A DNA stretch of 64,000 nucleotides from Polyodon spathula (taxonomy: Eukaryota > Chordata > Actinopteri > Acipenseriformes > Polyodontidae): the NCBI RefSeq assembly GCF_017654505.1, contig NC_054553.1, positions 562,001-626,000 on the forward strand, in the 5' to 3' direction. Under the pieces are notes generated by a model. The model had not been told where the DNA came from. It did no database searches and worked only from the letters and a program-made list of their open reading frames with translations. This document shows, piece after piece, positions 26,593 to 36,649 of this stretch. The translations under genes and the position numbers were made by a program. Each line of letters opens with the position of its first letter. Position 1 is the stretch's first letter.

Positions 26593-28150
26593 TTATTTTT
26601 CCAGATAGCTCCTGAACCTCTGCACCACACCAGTGTACTCAGTGATGTTGTACAGGTTCTTGTCCTGGTTTGGGTCGGTGGCGACGAAGTACAGCTCCCC
26701 AGCGTGCACGTCCTGGAAGGGGGCTCGGAAGGTGGCCAGGTTGAAGCCCACCCACTCGGTGTAATGGTAATCGCAGGAGCAGATGGAGTAGCCCCTGATG
26801 CGGGTGTCTCTGAGGAGAGGCAGGTCCGAGTCGTGCTGAGGCAGGTCAGCGGGTCTCGGGTACTGGCTGTAAGCAATGGCCTCGGCGTTTGTCTTCAGCT
26901 CGTTGGAGCCGAAGGTGCCCCCCAGGCTGAAGCCCTCTGTGCACAGTTCCACGTGGAAGGAATGGTCTTGGCAGGGGGGCGGCACGGTCAGCCCTGCCAG
27001 CTCAGACACTGGAGAACAGGTCAACCAGCTCCACGACTTCCCTGACCACAGTGCCTGCGCCAAGCACAGGAGTGAAATCAACTGATACTAGAAAAATGCA
27101 ACATGCCTAATAATAACAATAATAATAACAACAACAACAAGTTTAAAGTGAATTCACACTGTTTTTAAAACAAAATTTGTTGCTGTTTTACCTTTAGAGG
27201 CTGTGTCTGGTGTGTGCTGAAAGGGGTCTAGGAAAGGGATGGTCTTGTCCCCAGGTTTAGGGATGGACGCGGTCGTTCCAGGCACATAGATTATTAACGG
27301 CACATGCAAAGCTACATCGAAGTTACTGTACTTGGCCCACTCCCCACGCTCACCCAGAGACCACCCTGCAACACGCAAATCCACATGTAAAACAAAATGA
27401 ATAGGAGGAATTCACTGCAGGAAACAGTGGTTAAAATACAAATTCTCAAAAAAAAGAATAGGATGCATCTACAACAATAGTAGGATGCATTTTTTTCCCT
27501 CAAATCACTAGGAATCCAGGAGCCAAGCCCCTGCGTTTAACACAGAGCTTTCCCAAACCTGGTCCTCGGGACTCCAGTGTCTTCTGGTTTTCATTCCAAC
27601 TCAGTTCTCAATTACTTAACTAAACCCTTAATTTAACTCATCAGTTGCTTACTTCGACCTTTTTAATTGTTCTCAGCTCTTAAAATTGCAGATTTCAAGA
27701 TAATGATATTACTTTAGAACTAAGTTGAACATGTTCAACTTTTTAGGAGCTGAAAACAATTAAAAAAGGTCAAGGTAAGCAAATGAGGAGTTTAAGTCAG
27801 GGTTTAGTTAAGTAAATAGAGCTCAGCTGGAATGAAGACCAGAAATCACAGGGATCCCGAGGGCCAGGTTTGGGAAGCCCTGGCTTTTCACAGCAATAAT
27901 TAATTGCAAATCATCATCATGACAGCTGTCGGGCACAGAGTACAAGTTTAACTCTGGGAGACTCATTCTGCACATGCTGTTTGTTCACCAAACCATTTAA
28001 AGATGCACTTACTTGTACAAAGGCATTGTGGAAGACATTGCTTTTGGAAGCAACTGGTCAATGTTCGGAGACTTCACGACTGTGTCACCGAAATACACCA
28101 GGCCAGGCCTCAGGTCATCCGCCACTATCAGGAGTATGTATCTCATCAAT
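26593..28150 (-). pseudogene. ids: Iduronate-2-sulfatase (IDS) pseudogene, internally deleted
   Basis: IDS is the lysosomal sulfatase that removes 2-O-sulfate from iduronate in heparan and dermatan sulfate. Three exon equivalents remain in order on the minus strand. Exon 2 (28,150-28,013) encodes YILLIVADDLRP (metal-binding Asp pair kept) and KSPNIDQL, ending at a GTAAGT donor. Exon 8 (27,365-27,192, 174 bp, which I recall as also the human exon 8 size) encodes GEWAKYSNFDVALHVPLI, with good acceptor and donor. Exon 9 (27,054-26,593) encodes SFHVELC, IAYSQYPRPADLP and DVHAGELYFV, then a stop. Exons 3-7 are absent, so the catalytic Cys (CxPSR) is gone; the 650-bp gap holds an Angel-like element. 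Exon 2 has a 1-base loss just after NIDQL, and exon 9 has a frameshift before ELAGLTVPP. No exon 1 was found. It cannot make an active sulfatase. An assembly collapse could mimic the missing exons but would not by itself explain the frameshifts. Confidence 0.9.
27543..27882. mobile_element. Angel-like foldback MITE
   Basis: About 340 bp of near-complete inverted repeat. The left end reads CTTTCCCAAACCTGGTCCTC and the right end GGCCAGGTTTGGGAAGCC; inner arms pair GGTTTTCATTCCAACTCAG with CAGCTGGAATGAAGACC. Ends and arms resemble the Angel elements known from zebrafish and other fishes (non-autonomous DNA transposons that form long hairpins). It lies between the exon 2 and exon 8 remnants of the IDS pseudogene. 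It carries no coding capacity. Confidence 0.85.
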
Positions 28151-28164
28151 GAATTAAGAATCTT

Positions 28165-28285
28165 GTATGGGCAGAGGTCAAGGCTGGTAAGTGATGCAAT
28201 CAGAGCGGGAGGTCCTTGGTTCGCGCCCCACCTCCGCCTGTAAGAAACACCTGCCAGTGGGATCTGTGGTTCGCCACACTATTAT
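28165..28285 (+). mobile_element. tRNA-derived SINE fragment
   Basis: GGTTCGCGCCCC (28,218) resembles a pol III B box, and TGGGCAGAGGTCA about 50 bp upstream resembles an A box. The tail ends in an AT-rich stretch. It lies only about 15 bp from the upstream edge of the IDS exon 2 remnant, where the splice acceptor and its pyrimidine tract should be. Family unknown; too diverged to be a working tRNA gene. Confidence 0.55.
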
Positions 28286-28389
28286 TTTTATTTATCAGAG
28301 TTTGATTTTCTCAACACTTCACTCTTTAATAACACTGCAGGTAGTTTTCTTGAAAATAGCCCCTGTGTTCACTAATTATGTTGCTACTG

Positions 28390-28560
28390 CAATGGAAATA
28401 AGATTCCTATTACCTAGCAGTGTCACCAATTCCACGTTTTACTACAAACTTGATATGCCACAGCATACAGCTAACAAGCTCAGGTGTGCCTTATTAAAAC
28501 GCCTAGTAAAACCAGGAATTGATCAAACTGCTATAAAATGAGTTATTTCCATCCCTGTGC
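28390..28560. mobile_element. Foldback MITE-like element, family B copy 2
   Basis: Same architecture and recognisable sequence as the element at 4,593-4,764: AATAAGATTCCTATTACCTA, then a block ending CGTTTTACTA on the left, and AGTAAAACCAGGAATTGATC and GTTATTTCCATCCCTG on the right. Arms of this copy are more diverged, so it is probably older. Confidence 0.7.
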
Positions 28561-30570
28561 TATCCTACAACAAGGCCGACCCCCTATTTTTGAAAAGGCA
28601 TAAGTGCAGCGGTAGCGTTACACTACGTCATAGCAGAGTGAGATAGTCGCCCATTAAAGATGAAAGCTACATTCTGTAAAGGTGAATGTCAAAGCTTGCA
28701 TGTTTAAACCCTCTGTGGCGCCCTGGTTCCGGTACACAGGATTGAGATGCCGGTGTGCAATGTTATTGCCCGATTTCTAGTCTAATGATTACTAATGCTT
28801 TTACTCTTGCGTGTGTTTTGTTTACCTTTCTTTCTCTTGCAGCCCGTTGAGCACTCGAGTTGGGCTGGCTGGCACTGAAGGGTCATTGCAGAGACAGGGG
28901 AACGCACCGACGCAAGCGTACCAAATCAAAAACACCAGCATAACAGCAAAACCAAGCCTGGCTCAGTCACACGCCTTCCAGTCGGGACTTTCACACACTG
29001 CCTACAAACTCATAAACTGTCCTGCATGTTAAAAACTGTACGCATGCATTTATTTCGGGTTTTTGTTGTTTTAAATTGGGCAGACAAACTGGCTAAACGC
29101 TCCACTCGTATTATTTTCATTCAGTCCTGGCTCGCGTAACTGCTCCTCCCGCTCGACGCTTATTTTTGATCACACGATTGAGGCGATAGTTTCCTAATTA
29201 AATTACAAAATAACGTTCGTTGTTTTTACCTTCATATCCTGACTGAACCCGATTCTGTTTTCATTCATTTTAATTTCAAACTGACAAATTACGTTATCGT
29301 TGATCCTAATAGCATTTAATTCTTGCAGTCGCTTAGTTTATCGTTGTGCGTCTGTTATTTTCACTCGTTTAACAGTTGTCATGACAGATTTTCTTTTCAG
29401 CATAAAATACCCAGTATGGAATGTACACTGGTAGCAAGTCCATCAATTCAAATCTCCTTGGTTTGAGTAAAAAAAAAAAAAAAATGCTGATGCAGAAACA
29501 GCTTAACAACGACTAATTGACATTTAAAGGGAGGGTTGACATGTGGATATAAATGTGGATGTTTTTCTTTGTTGCACATTTTTATATGTAATGATAATCA
29601 TATCCATTTCAATCCATGATGAATATTCATTGCCATAAGCTTTAACTGTGGTAACACATTTCACCGTGACTTTACAATGTGCATTTGGTCCTCAATGCTT
29701 ATTAAAGCTGCACTTGACTATGGCCAGGACATATTGCCAGTAGGATAAGATTACAAGCAATCAGCTCCTGGTATGATCTGTTTATTAAAGGATGTGTGGC
29801 TGGTTTCATCTTAGGTAACACAGTCCATGAATAGTGCTAATCAGGGTTTGTGAAACCAGTCCAGGTTTATTTTGCCCCACAAGCCCAGCTCAGCAAGCAG
29901 AAATGAATCCAAACCATTTTATAATAGCATGATACAAAAGGGAAGTGATGCCAGTTTACATTAATCTTAGCAACACATGACTGGGTGGGGTTTGGGGGTT
30001 TCCAGGTTTATAAGTATGTAAAGAACAGGTGTCCTGTCAGACCTGGTTACTGTTGTTGATTGGTATGTGTACATATTGTTTATAATGTTGCTTTAGAAAC
30101 AGGATTATCATTACTGTATACACCTCGCTGGTTCATAATCTCCAAATGCAAGTACAGACACAGCTCATTTTAAGTGCTCCAGCCGACCTGATTGATCAGA
30201 CTCTACAGTATACTGAAATGAAAATAACAGGGGCTTAATTTTGTTTCATCCTTAATGGTTTTTGCTTAAAATAGCTTTCTGAGCACGAACTGGATGCTGA
30301 CTGAATGCTAACGTGGTCATCCAGGAATAGTATTTCAATCCTTGTAAAACCTTTTAAAAAAATGTTGTTTTTTTTTAAATTATTATTCTTGCCAAACTCT
30401 TTCCTAACTAAATGATCATTGCTGTGCTGATCATGCAGGACAAGGCCTTTGTTAGTATTGCATTGTGTGGTAAAACATTCAGAACCAGGCCTCGCTGCAA
30501 ACACATGCTCTAGTCCAGGGGCTGTGGAAGCCTTTGGAAATCTAGGTAGCCACTTGAGCTGGTGAAATCT
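28561..30570. other. Intergenic region between divergent IDS remnant and lysozyme
   Basis: No IDS exon 1 and no other coding exon were recognised. Contains an A-run at 29,469-29,484; otherwise unique AT-rich sequence. Confidence 0.5.
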
Positions 30571-30580
30571 GATCATCCCA

Positions 30581-30697
30581 TTGCAGAAGCCTCTGGCAAT
30601 ATGAGCCATCGCTGTTGCAACACCTGTATGAAATTAGCCCATTCGCAGGATCCAGTGGCAATACTAACCATCACTGTTACAACACCTGTATAAATAG
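30581..30697 (+). promoter_or_regulatory. Duplicated lysozyme core promoter with TATA box
   Basis: Two tandem copies about 61 bp apart share TGGCAATA, then CATC, CTGTT and CAACACCTGTAT. The downstream copy has TATAAATA at 30,689-30,696, about 58-65 bp before the lysozyme ATG. The upstream copy has TATGAAAT at the same place, which is not a TATA box. Transcription start is expected near 30,720; the leader would be about 30-35 nt. Confidence 0.7.
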
Positions 30698-30753
30698 CAA
30701 GGCAGTGCTGCTCTCTGCAGACTGAGGAAGGGAACCCACACGACAGCATCAGC

Positions 30754-33700
30754 ATGGGTGAGTGCACATTGTACAATGCCATCAGGGGCAGGAAGATACA
30801 AGGACACTTGTATCATTTTATTAAAGGACAGTGACTTGATGCTGGGCTTATTGTCATAAGCAATATCAAAACTGAGCAATGCAGAGCAATTGTATGAAAG
30901 CCAGTGTATTTCAGCAGAAAAGGGGAACAAACTACATTATCAAACTCTCTAGTTTAGTGAGTTTTTTTTTCTTTCACAACAAGAAAAAAATAATCTTGTA
31001 ATGCTGCAAAATTGTAAATAAACTTTGAAGTGCTCCTACACTGCTTCTTGTTAGCAGATTTACTGTATGGGGTGTTTTCATTATCACACCTGTATGATTT
31101 ATTGTATGCTGTGTTTTCATTACACTATGTAACACAATTTTTGTTCCTGGGTAGTAAGTGTTATTTCCTAATTGCTTATGCCTCAAAAGTATAGAAAATG
31201 GCTATTATTCCCCACAAACTTTGCTTTTGTGACCAGGACAGTGATATTTCAAAATATCACTATTTCCAATGGGAAAACGGGCAAATGTGTGTCTTTTCGT
31301 TCACATAAAGTCAGAAAAAAAGAACATATGAATCCAAATTAACATGTATTTATACTAAAGTAGTACACAAATGACTACAAAAGATTTAGAAGTAAGTAGT
31401 TTTTGGAGATTTACGATTATACTGTATTTACATGTTAATTTGGATTCATATGTGGGTTTTTTCTGACTTTGTGTGAACGAAAAGACACACGTTTGTCCGT
31501 TTTCCCATTGGAAATATCACTGTCCTGGTCACAAAAGCAAAGTTTGTGGGGAATAATAGCTATTTTCTATACTTTTGAGGCATAAGCAATTAGGAAATAA
31601 CACTTACTACCCAGGAACAAAAAAAAGAAAAAAATTTGTTACACGGTCTTATCACACCTGTATGATTTATTCTATGGGGTGTTTTCATTATCACACCTGT
31701 ATGAGTTACAGTATGCAGTGTTTTCATTATCACACTTGGTGCAAAATAATTCACAGTAATTGTATTAAAGTGTATTTCAGCAGAAAAGGTGGGGAAAGAC
31801 TATGCAAGTTCAACAGTTTTTTTCACAACAAGATAACATATCTTGGTAGGCTACAAAACAGTGAATAAAGTCTTAAGTGGTTGTACGTTATGTATTTAGA
31901 GAAGTTCTACACGATGAATTCAATAATAAAACAAGGAAGTACTGTAGCATTGTTTTCAATTGTTTGCTTCCCCCCTCCTCCAATGCCAAACGGGTTCCTG
32001 TTGTAATCTTCTCCTGCGTGTAGTAATGTATATACAGTTTTCATGTTGTGTGTGTGTGTAAGTGTGTTACTATTGTATTGATACAGTACATCAAATGCTC
32101 TCCAGTAGTTCTGACACTGTGTTTTTCTATAAAGCTTGTATTTATGGAGATGTTACGAAGATCGACACCACTGGTGCATCAGAGAAAACAGCAAAACAGG
32201 ACAAACTCACAGTGCAAGGTGGGTCTACACCACAGCAGGAACACGCACTTCAACTGAATACAATCAAGCATGAGGAGTCTAGGGGACCCACTGCATCATT
32301 AACAATTACATTACCTTATAATAATGAAAGGTTCAATAACAAACCCTTTCTGTGTAGAATTTATTTGATATTAAGTTCATTTTTTTTTTTTAATTTAAGG
32401 AACTTCCAGATACCTATCATTGATCTGTATGTTACAGTAAAATCTATAAAAGGAGAATATATATGCCAATGTTCAACCAATTAAAACAAGAGCTCTGAGA
32501 GCGTTTTTGTTATACACACCTACATTACATTAAAAAGCTTGTGGCTATAGAAACTCTCTTCAGGGATGCATGGAAGCTGCCTGCTGATCCTAAGGAGTCT
32601 GTGTCTGGATCACTCCACACACCCTAGCTCTCACCTGGGCTCAGGTGGGACTGGTTGTGCCTGGATCACTCCACACACCCTGACTCTCACCTGGGCTCAG
32701 GTGGGACTGGCTGTGCCTGGATCACTCCACACACCTTGACTCTCACCTGGGCTCAGGTGGGACTGGCTGTGCCTGGATCACTCCACACACCCTGACTCTC
32801 ACCTGGGCTCAGGTGGGACTGGCTGTGCCTGGATCACTCCACACACCCTGACTCTCACCTGGGCTCAGGTGGGACTGGCTGTGCCTGGATCACTCCACAC
32901 ACCCTGACTCTCACCTGGGTGGGGTTGGGGTGGGTTTCCAAAGCGTGCTGCTTCACTCCCAGGCTGTGTGATGTAACAACTTTCAACTTTAATGCAGTTA
33001 TTACTTTCTATGCAAAGGAAACCACACCTTACACAAATTAACTAGTGAGCTGTTGAACTTGAAAAGGAAAGCTTAAAATATGAGGCCAGGGCTCTTGTTA
33101 ACTATGCCTGTGCTAAGTCTGCCTGCTCGTTTCACACACCCTGATCAGCACTCATCTTGAAGCAGCTTGTCAAAAGGTTACATTAGGCAGACCCAGGATC
33201 AGTGCTAACTGGAGGCTGTGAAACAGTGTATTTCTTTGTTACTCATATCCTTATGATGTCTTCACCCCAGGAGTGGCTGCTTCTCGTAAGATGGCGGAGC
33301 ATGACCTCGCCAACATGAACAAGTACAAACAGCTGATCATCAAGGTGGGCCGAGCTCAGCAAATGGACCCGAGCGTCATCGCTGGCATTATCTCCCGTGA
33401 GTCACGGGCTGGGACTCAGCTCAAGGATGGCTGGGGAGACCATGGGAATGGTTACGGGCTCATGCAGGTATGAGGAAATAAACAGGGGGCTGGTGTAACA
33501 GGGCGCAGGCTGGGTGGGAACCGGCGACCCGCATACCGCCAGGGAGTGTCTTAACAACTGTGCAAAAGAGCCGGGCTCATCTGCATTCGTGGTGTTTATG
33601 TCACCGACAGTGGACACAATCAGTAACGGCAGTGTATCACACAACAGTGGCACTCCATGGTAAGAACACATTGAGAGGGACAGGCCCCTGGCTGCAGATC

Positions 33701-35170
33701 CAGCTCCACACCAGCCTTCTTTAACAACTCGTGCTTATTAATCTGGATGACAGACCAAAACCAAGAGGCCAGAGTTTTGTTTGTTCTCCCTGTGGGAGAT
33801 AGATAAGTCTATGCTAACTGGCCATTATCTCAAAATAGGTTTTTAATGTAATGTTCTCTGAGCCTGTATTACCTGTTGAACTCTAGCGGGGTAACACCAG
33901 CATGCTGTATTTGTTGAGTCACTGCCGACAGCCTGTCCCTGCAAGGGAGAGGCCGCAGCCAGCTCCCAATCATCCGCCTGCTAGCAATCGGATCTGTTAA
34001 AAACAGGAAGAATCTAATCAATAACCGCTGGTTTCCACCAGGTTGACAAAAGACACCACACACCTGCAAAGCCGTGGGACGGTGAGCCGCACCTTACTCA
34101 GGGAACCCAGATTCTGATTGGCAAAATCAATGAGATCAAGAAGAAGTTCCCGAGCTGGCCTAAGGAGCACCAGTTCAAAGGTACAGTGTACCTGCCTCAC
34201 AGGACAGACCTTCCCACAGTAAAACCATAGCAAAGTGAAGTAAAGCACCGGGAAAGCATGATACAGGGTAGTTAAGCTTTGTAAAGGAAAGCAAGGTATG
34301 GTAAAGCATATTAATAAACATGGAAAACCAGGGTAAACTATGGGGAATGCAGCGTATAACCAGGGGAAAAACATGGGGTAAAACTGCAACAATACAGTGC
34401 ACAAATAGCATGGTAAAGATTTATAAAGGGTCAGTTCAGAGATCAGCATGCGGTACAGAATGCTAGTGCAGTGCAGGACTGGAGAAGCTGTGTATTCTTG
34501 CTATTAACTCAATCTGTTACCATTGGTAGGGCTTCAGAAAAAGAGTGCAGCTGTTTTTGATTGGCATGGAAACTGTTCACGATCCTGCTTGCTTCCTCTC
34601 TTATCTGTATGTGCTGAACACTTCCTTTTTTGAGCAAATTTTTTGCTAGGGTATCTTGAGTACCATTATCATTTTATGGTAGTTCACCAATAAAAGACTG
34701 CATTTGGTATTGCTGAAAGTAACTTAGTTTAAGTGAACACATTGCCTATGCTGGCTTCTGATGAGTTTAAAAAAACATTTGTTTTATTATTACTGCTGAT
34801 TGTATCGATTCAGATAAAATGTGCTGCGTCTGGAGTCAACTAAGTGACCTGATGATACGGCATTGGAAAGCAGTGAGAAGCTTTAGGCGCAAGCCCATGC
34901 AAACCAGTACCAGTAAAACAATACCAATGCTATGGTAACTCGAATAACGCTGCTGTTATTAAATTGATTGGAAACAAAGCTGAAATCCAGTCTGGTCAAG
35001 GTTACTTGATGTATTAACAGACTGCATGTATTTCAGGAGGAATATCAGCCTACAACGCTGGAGCAGGAAACGTCCGCAGCTATGATAAGATGGACATCGG
35101 CACCACTGGGGACGACTATGCCAATGACGTTGTTGCCAGAGCCCAATGGTTTAAAACAAATGGATACTAA
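30754..35170 (+). CDS. lyg: Goose-type (g-type) lysozyme, five exons, 185 aa
   Basis: Hydrolyses the beta-1,4 bond between N-acetylmuramic acid and N-acetylglucosamine in bacterial peptidoglycan. Coding exons: 30,754-30,757 (ATGG only), 32,135-32,218, 33,271-33,467, 34,042-34,180 and 35,037-35,170. All introns are GT-AG and the sum is 558 bp, so the frame is closed. The protein starts [19 protein letters not shown], the family signature. Glu73 (in SRESRAG), Asp86 (in GWGDHGNG) and Asp97 (VDKR) fall at the same numbers as the catalytic residues of goose lysozyme. The C terminus has [13 protein letters not shown] and [13 protein letters not shown]. There is no signal peptide and only Cys3, so the disulfides of secreted bird forms are absent, as in many fish LygA proteins; export, if any, is non-classical. 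A TATA box lies upstream. An AATAAA overlaps the region just after the stop (35,171), and another is at 35,957. The gene appears intact. Confidence 0.96.
30875..31895. repeat. Direct repeats flanking the intron-1 hairpin
   Basis: Blocks on both sides of the hairpin resemble each other in direct orientation: TGTATTTCAGCAGAAAAGG with CACAACAAGA further on (30,900-30,990 and 31,770-31,840), and ATCACACCTGTATGATTTAT with TGTTTTCATTA (31,083-31,122; 31,651-31,730, where it is itself doubled). The hairpin seems to have inserted into, or been duplicated with, an older tandem duplication. Confidence 0.65.
31129..31645. mobile_element. Long hairpin (foldback) element in lysozyme intron 1
   Basis: Arms of about 215-220 bp (31,129-31,350 and 31,425-31,645) are near-perfect reverse complements around a loop of about 75 bp. 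Paired landmarks include TTCCTGGGTAGTAAGTGTTA with its complement ending AACACTTACTACCCAGGAAC, and AATCCAAATTAACATG with CATGTTAATTTGGATT. The left arm has a 13-bp extra segment near 31,250. The ends (TGTAACA and TGTTACA) look like terminal inverted repeats. It is probably a non-autonomous DNA transposon; the family is not recognised. Confidence 0.8.
32585..32930. repeat. 56-bp minisatellite, about 6 copies, in lysozyme intron 2
   Basis: Units of 56 bp start GTGCCTGGATCACTCCACAC. Each contains CACCTGGGCTCAGGTG, two E-box-type CACCTG words in inverted order, so the array carries a series of short hairpins. Copies are nearly identical. Confidence 0.9.
33478..33625 (-). mobile_element. tRNA-derived SINE fragment in lysozyme intron 3
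   Basis: On the minus strand an A-box-like TTGCACAGTTGTTAAGAC is followed by GCGGGTCGCCGGTTCCCACC, a B-box-like element, then CCTGCGCCCTGTTACA. The spacing fits a tRNA head. It is inverted relative to the fragment at 28,165 and is probably a related fish SINE. Confidence 0.55.
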
Positions 35171-35231
35171 AATAAATAGAAAAGGAGCCCCATGCAGCAC
35201 ACCCTCCTCTTCTGAGTGCGTCTCCTCAAGC

Positions 35232-35527
35232 CTATTCATTCAGCCTTGCCAATGAAGGGGTGTATACTTTCACAAGCTATATTCAATATTGTAGTGTATC
35301 TTCTCTTTTCTAAGTAGGAAAGACTACAATATTCATTAATGTAACCTTGCCATTAAAGGGGTGTATACTTTCGCAATGTTATATTCAATCATTTCTGTGC
35401 TTCTCTTTTCTAAGTAAGAAAGGCTACAATATTCATTAATTTAGCCTTGCCATTGAAGGGGTGTATACTTTCGCAATGTTATATTCAATCATTTCTGTGC
35501 TTCACTTTTCTAAGTAAAAAAGACTAC
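35232..35527. repeat. 100-bp tandem repeat, 3 copies, in or after the lysozyme 3'UTR
   Basis: Three copies with 100-101-bp period, each with CCTTGCCA, then GGGGTGTATACTTTC, CTTTTCTAAGTA and CTACAATATTCATTAAT. They begin about 60 bp after the lysozyme stop codon, so they may be transcribed if the distal poly(A) signal at 35,957 is used. Confidence 0.9.
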
Positions 35528-36063
35528 ACATACAGATCCTTGTCTCTTGTTTTCTTACACATGCAACTTAGCATTAGCAACATTTTCACTGCTTGTCTTG
35601 TCATTGGACAGAAGATCAAAACACTGTAACCCTTTACTGCCCTGGGGATGTTCCCATGCCTGTTTAATGCCTATTTTCTCAATGTCACATATATTGGACA
35701 CTGGGCAGCAAAGGGTTAAACTGCTGCTTCCTTGTTCCTAATCACTTCCTGTAGCTGTAGGTCACATGGTTTGATTGCACCTTGTTTTACAATTAGGGTC
35801 AAAAGGCAGCAGTGTAACCCGCACATCTACACACTACAAAGAACAAAAACACAAGAACTAGAAATGCTGCCAAAGATATATCATTATAAAACTATACTGC
35901 CACTGCTTCCAGTACCGCAAAGAGAAAACATAAAAATACCATTTGGCAGCGCCTAAAATAAAAGTTATTATTTAGAGTTTTGTTGAAGACACTCCTCTAA
36001 CATTCTCTCGGATTCTCCCCCCAGTGGAGTCCTAGTATATTATTCTGCGATACCAGAAAGATA

Positions 36064-36079
36064 CCAGCAGATGGCGCCA
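36064..36079 (+). promoter_or_regulatory. Strong CTCF-like motif between lysozyme and the CRACD-like gene
   Basis: CCAGCAGATGGCGCCA is a full match to the CTCF core CCASYAGRKGGCRSY. It lies about 900 bp after the lysozyme stop and about 860 bp before the end of the first CRACD-like exon, the place expected for a boundary between two tandem genes. Occupancy not shown. Confidence 0.5.
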
Positions 36080-36649
36080 GTTGTTAAGGATCGCTTACTC
36101 GGTGGTACCCATCGCTGTCCAAAGAAAATCATCGGTCAACTCAAATTTAATTCGCTCAGCGGTGTATGCTTGCTCTTTTTGTTGATGTATGTATTCGCTT
36201 GAGGGATGCACGTCTGCAGGGGTATTTTTAACAATACATTCAGGCGTGCATTTTAACTTGTTATAACTTGGTTTTTTGTATTTTTTATTTTTTTTTGTAA
36301 ATGAAAGTGAATACCTGTTGTGGGTCCTAAAAAGAAAAAAAGAAAAAAAAAACAGTCAGTCACCCACGAGAAAATCTAATGTAATTGGAAACGTGCAGAC
36401 CGGCGCATGTCTGTATATGTATCCGTCTGTCTCGCTTAGTCCAGTGTAGCTTTCCTCCTTATAAGGAAAGTGGGTGGTGACGCAGCTTGGGTTCCAATAC
36501 CCGAGTGTGTCCAACACTGATTACAAAAAAAAAAAAAACCCTCTGATGTCACACTGTTTTGGTGGAAGCAGCAAAATACTTCAAAACAGGCTGATTTGTA
36601 AGTAACACGTTATTTAAACAAGTGCTGTCAGTTACGCTTCTTAAAAATC

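Noticed and set aside
28165..28285. Possible functional tRNA gene
   Set aside because: B-box-like and A-box-like words are present but the acceptor stem and anticodon loop cannot be formed; a SINE fragment is the better reading.
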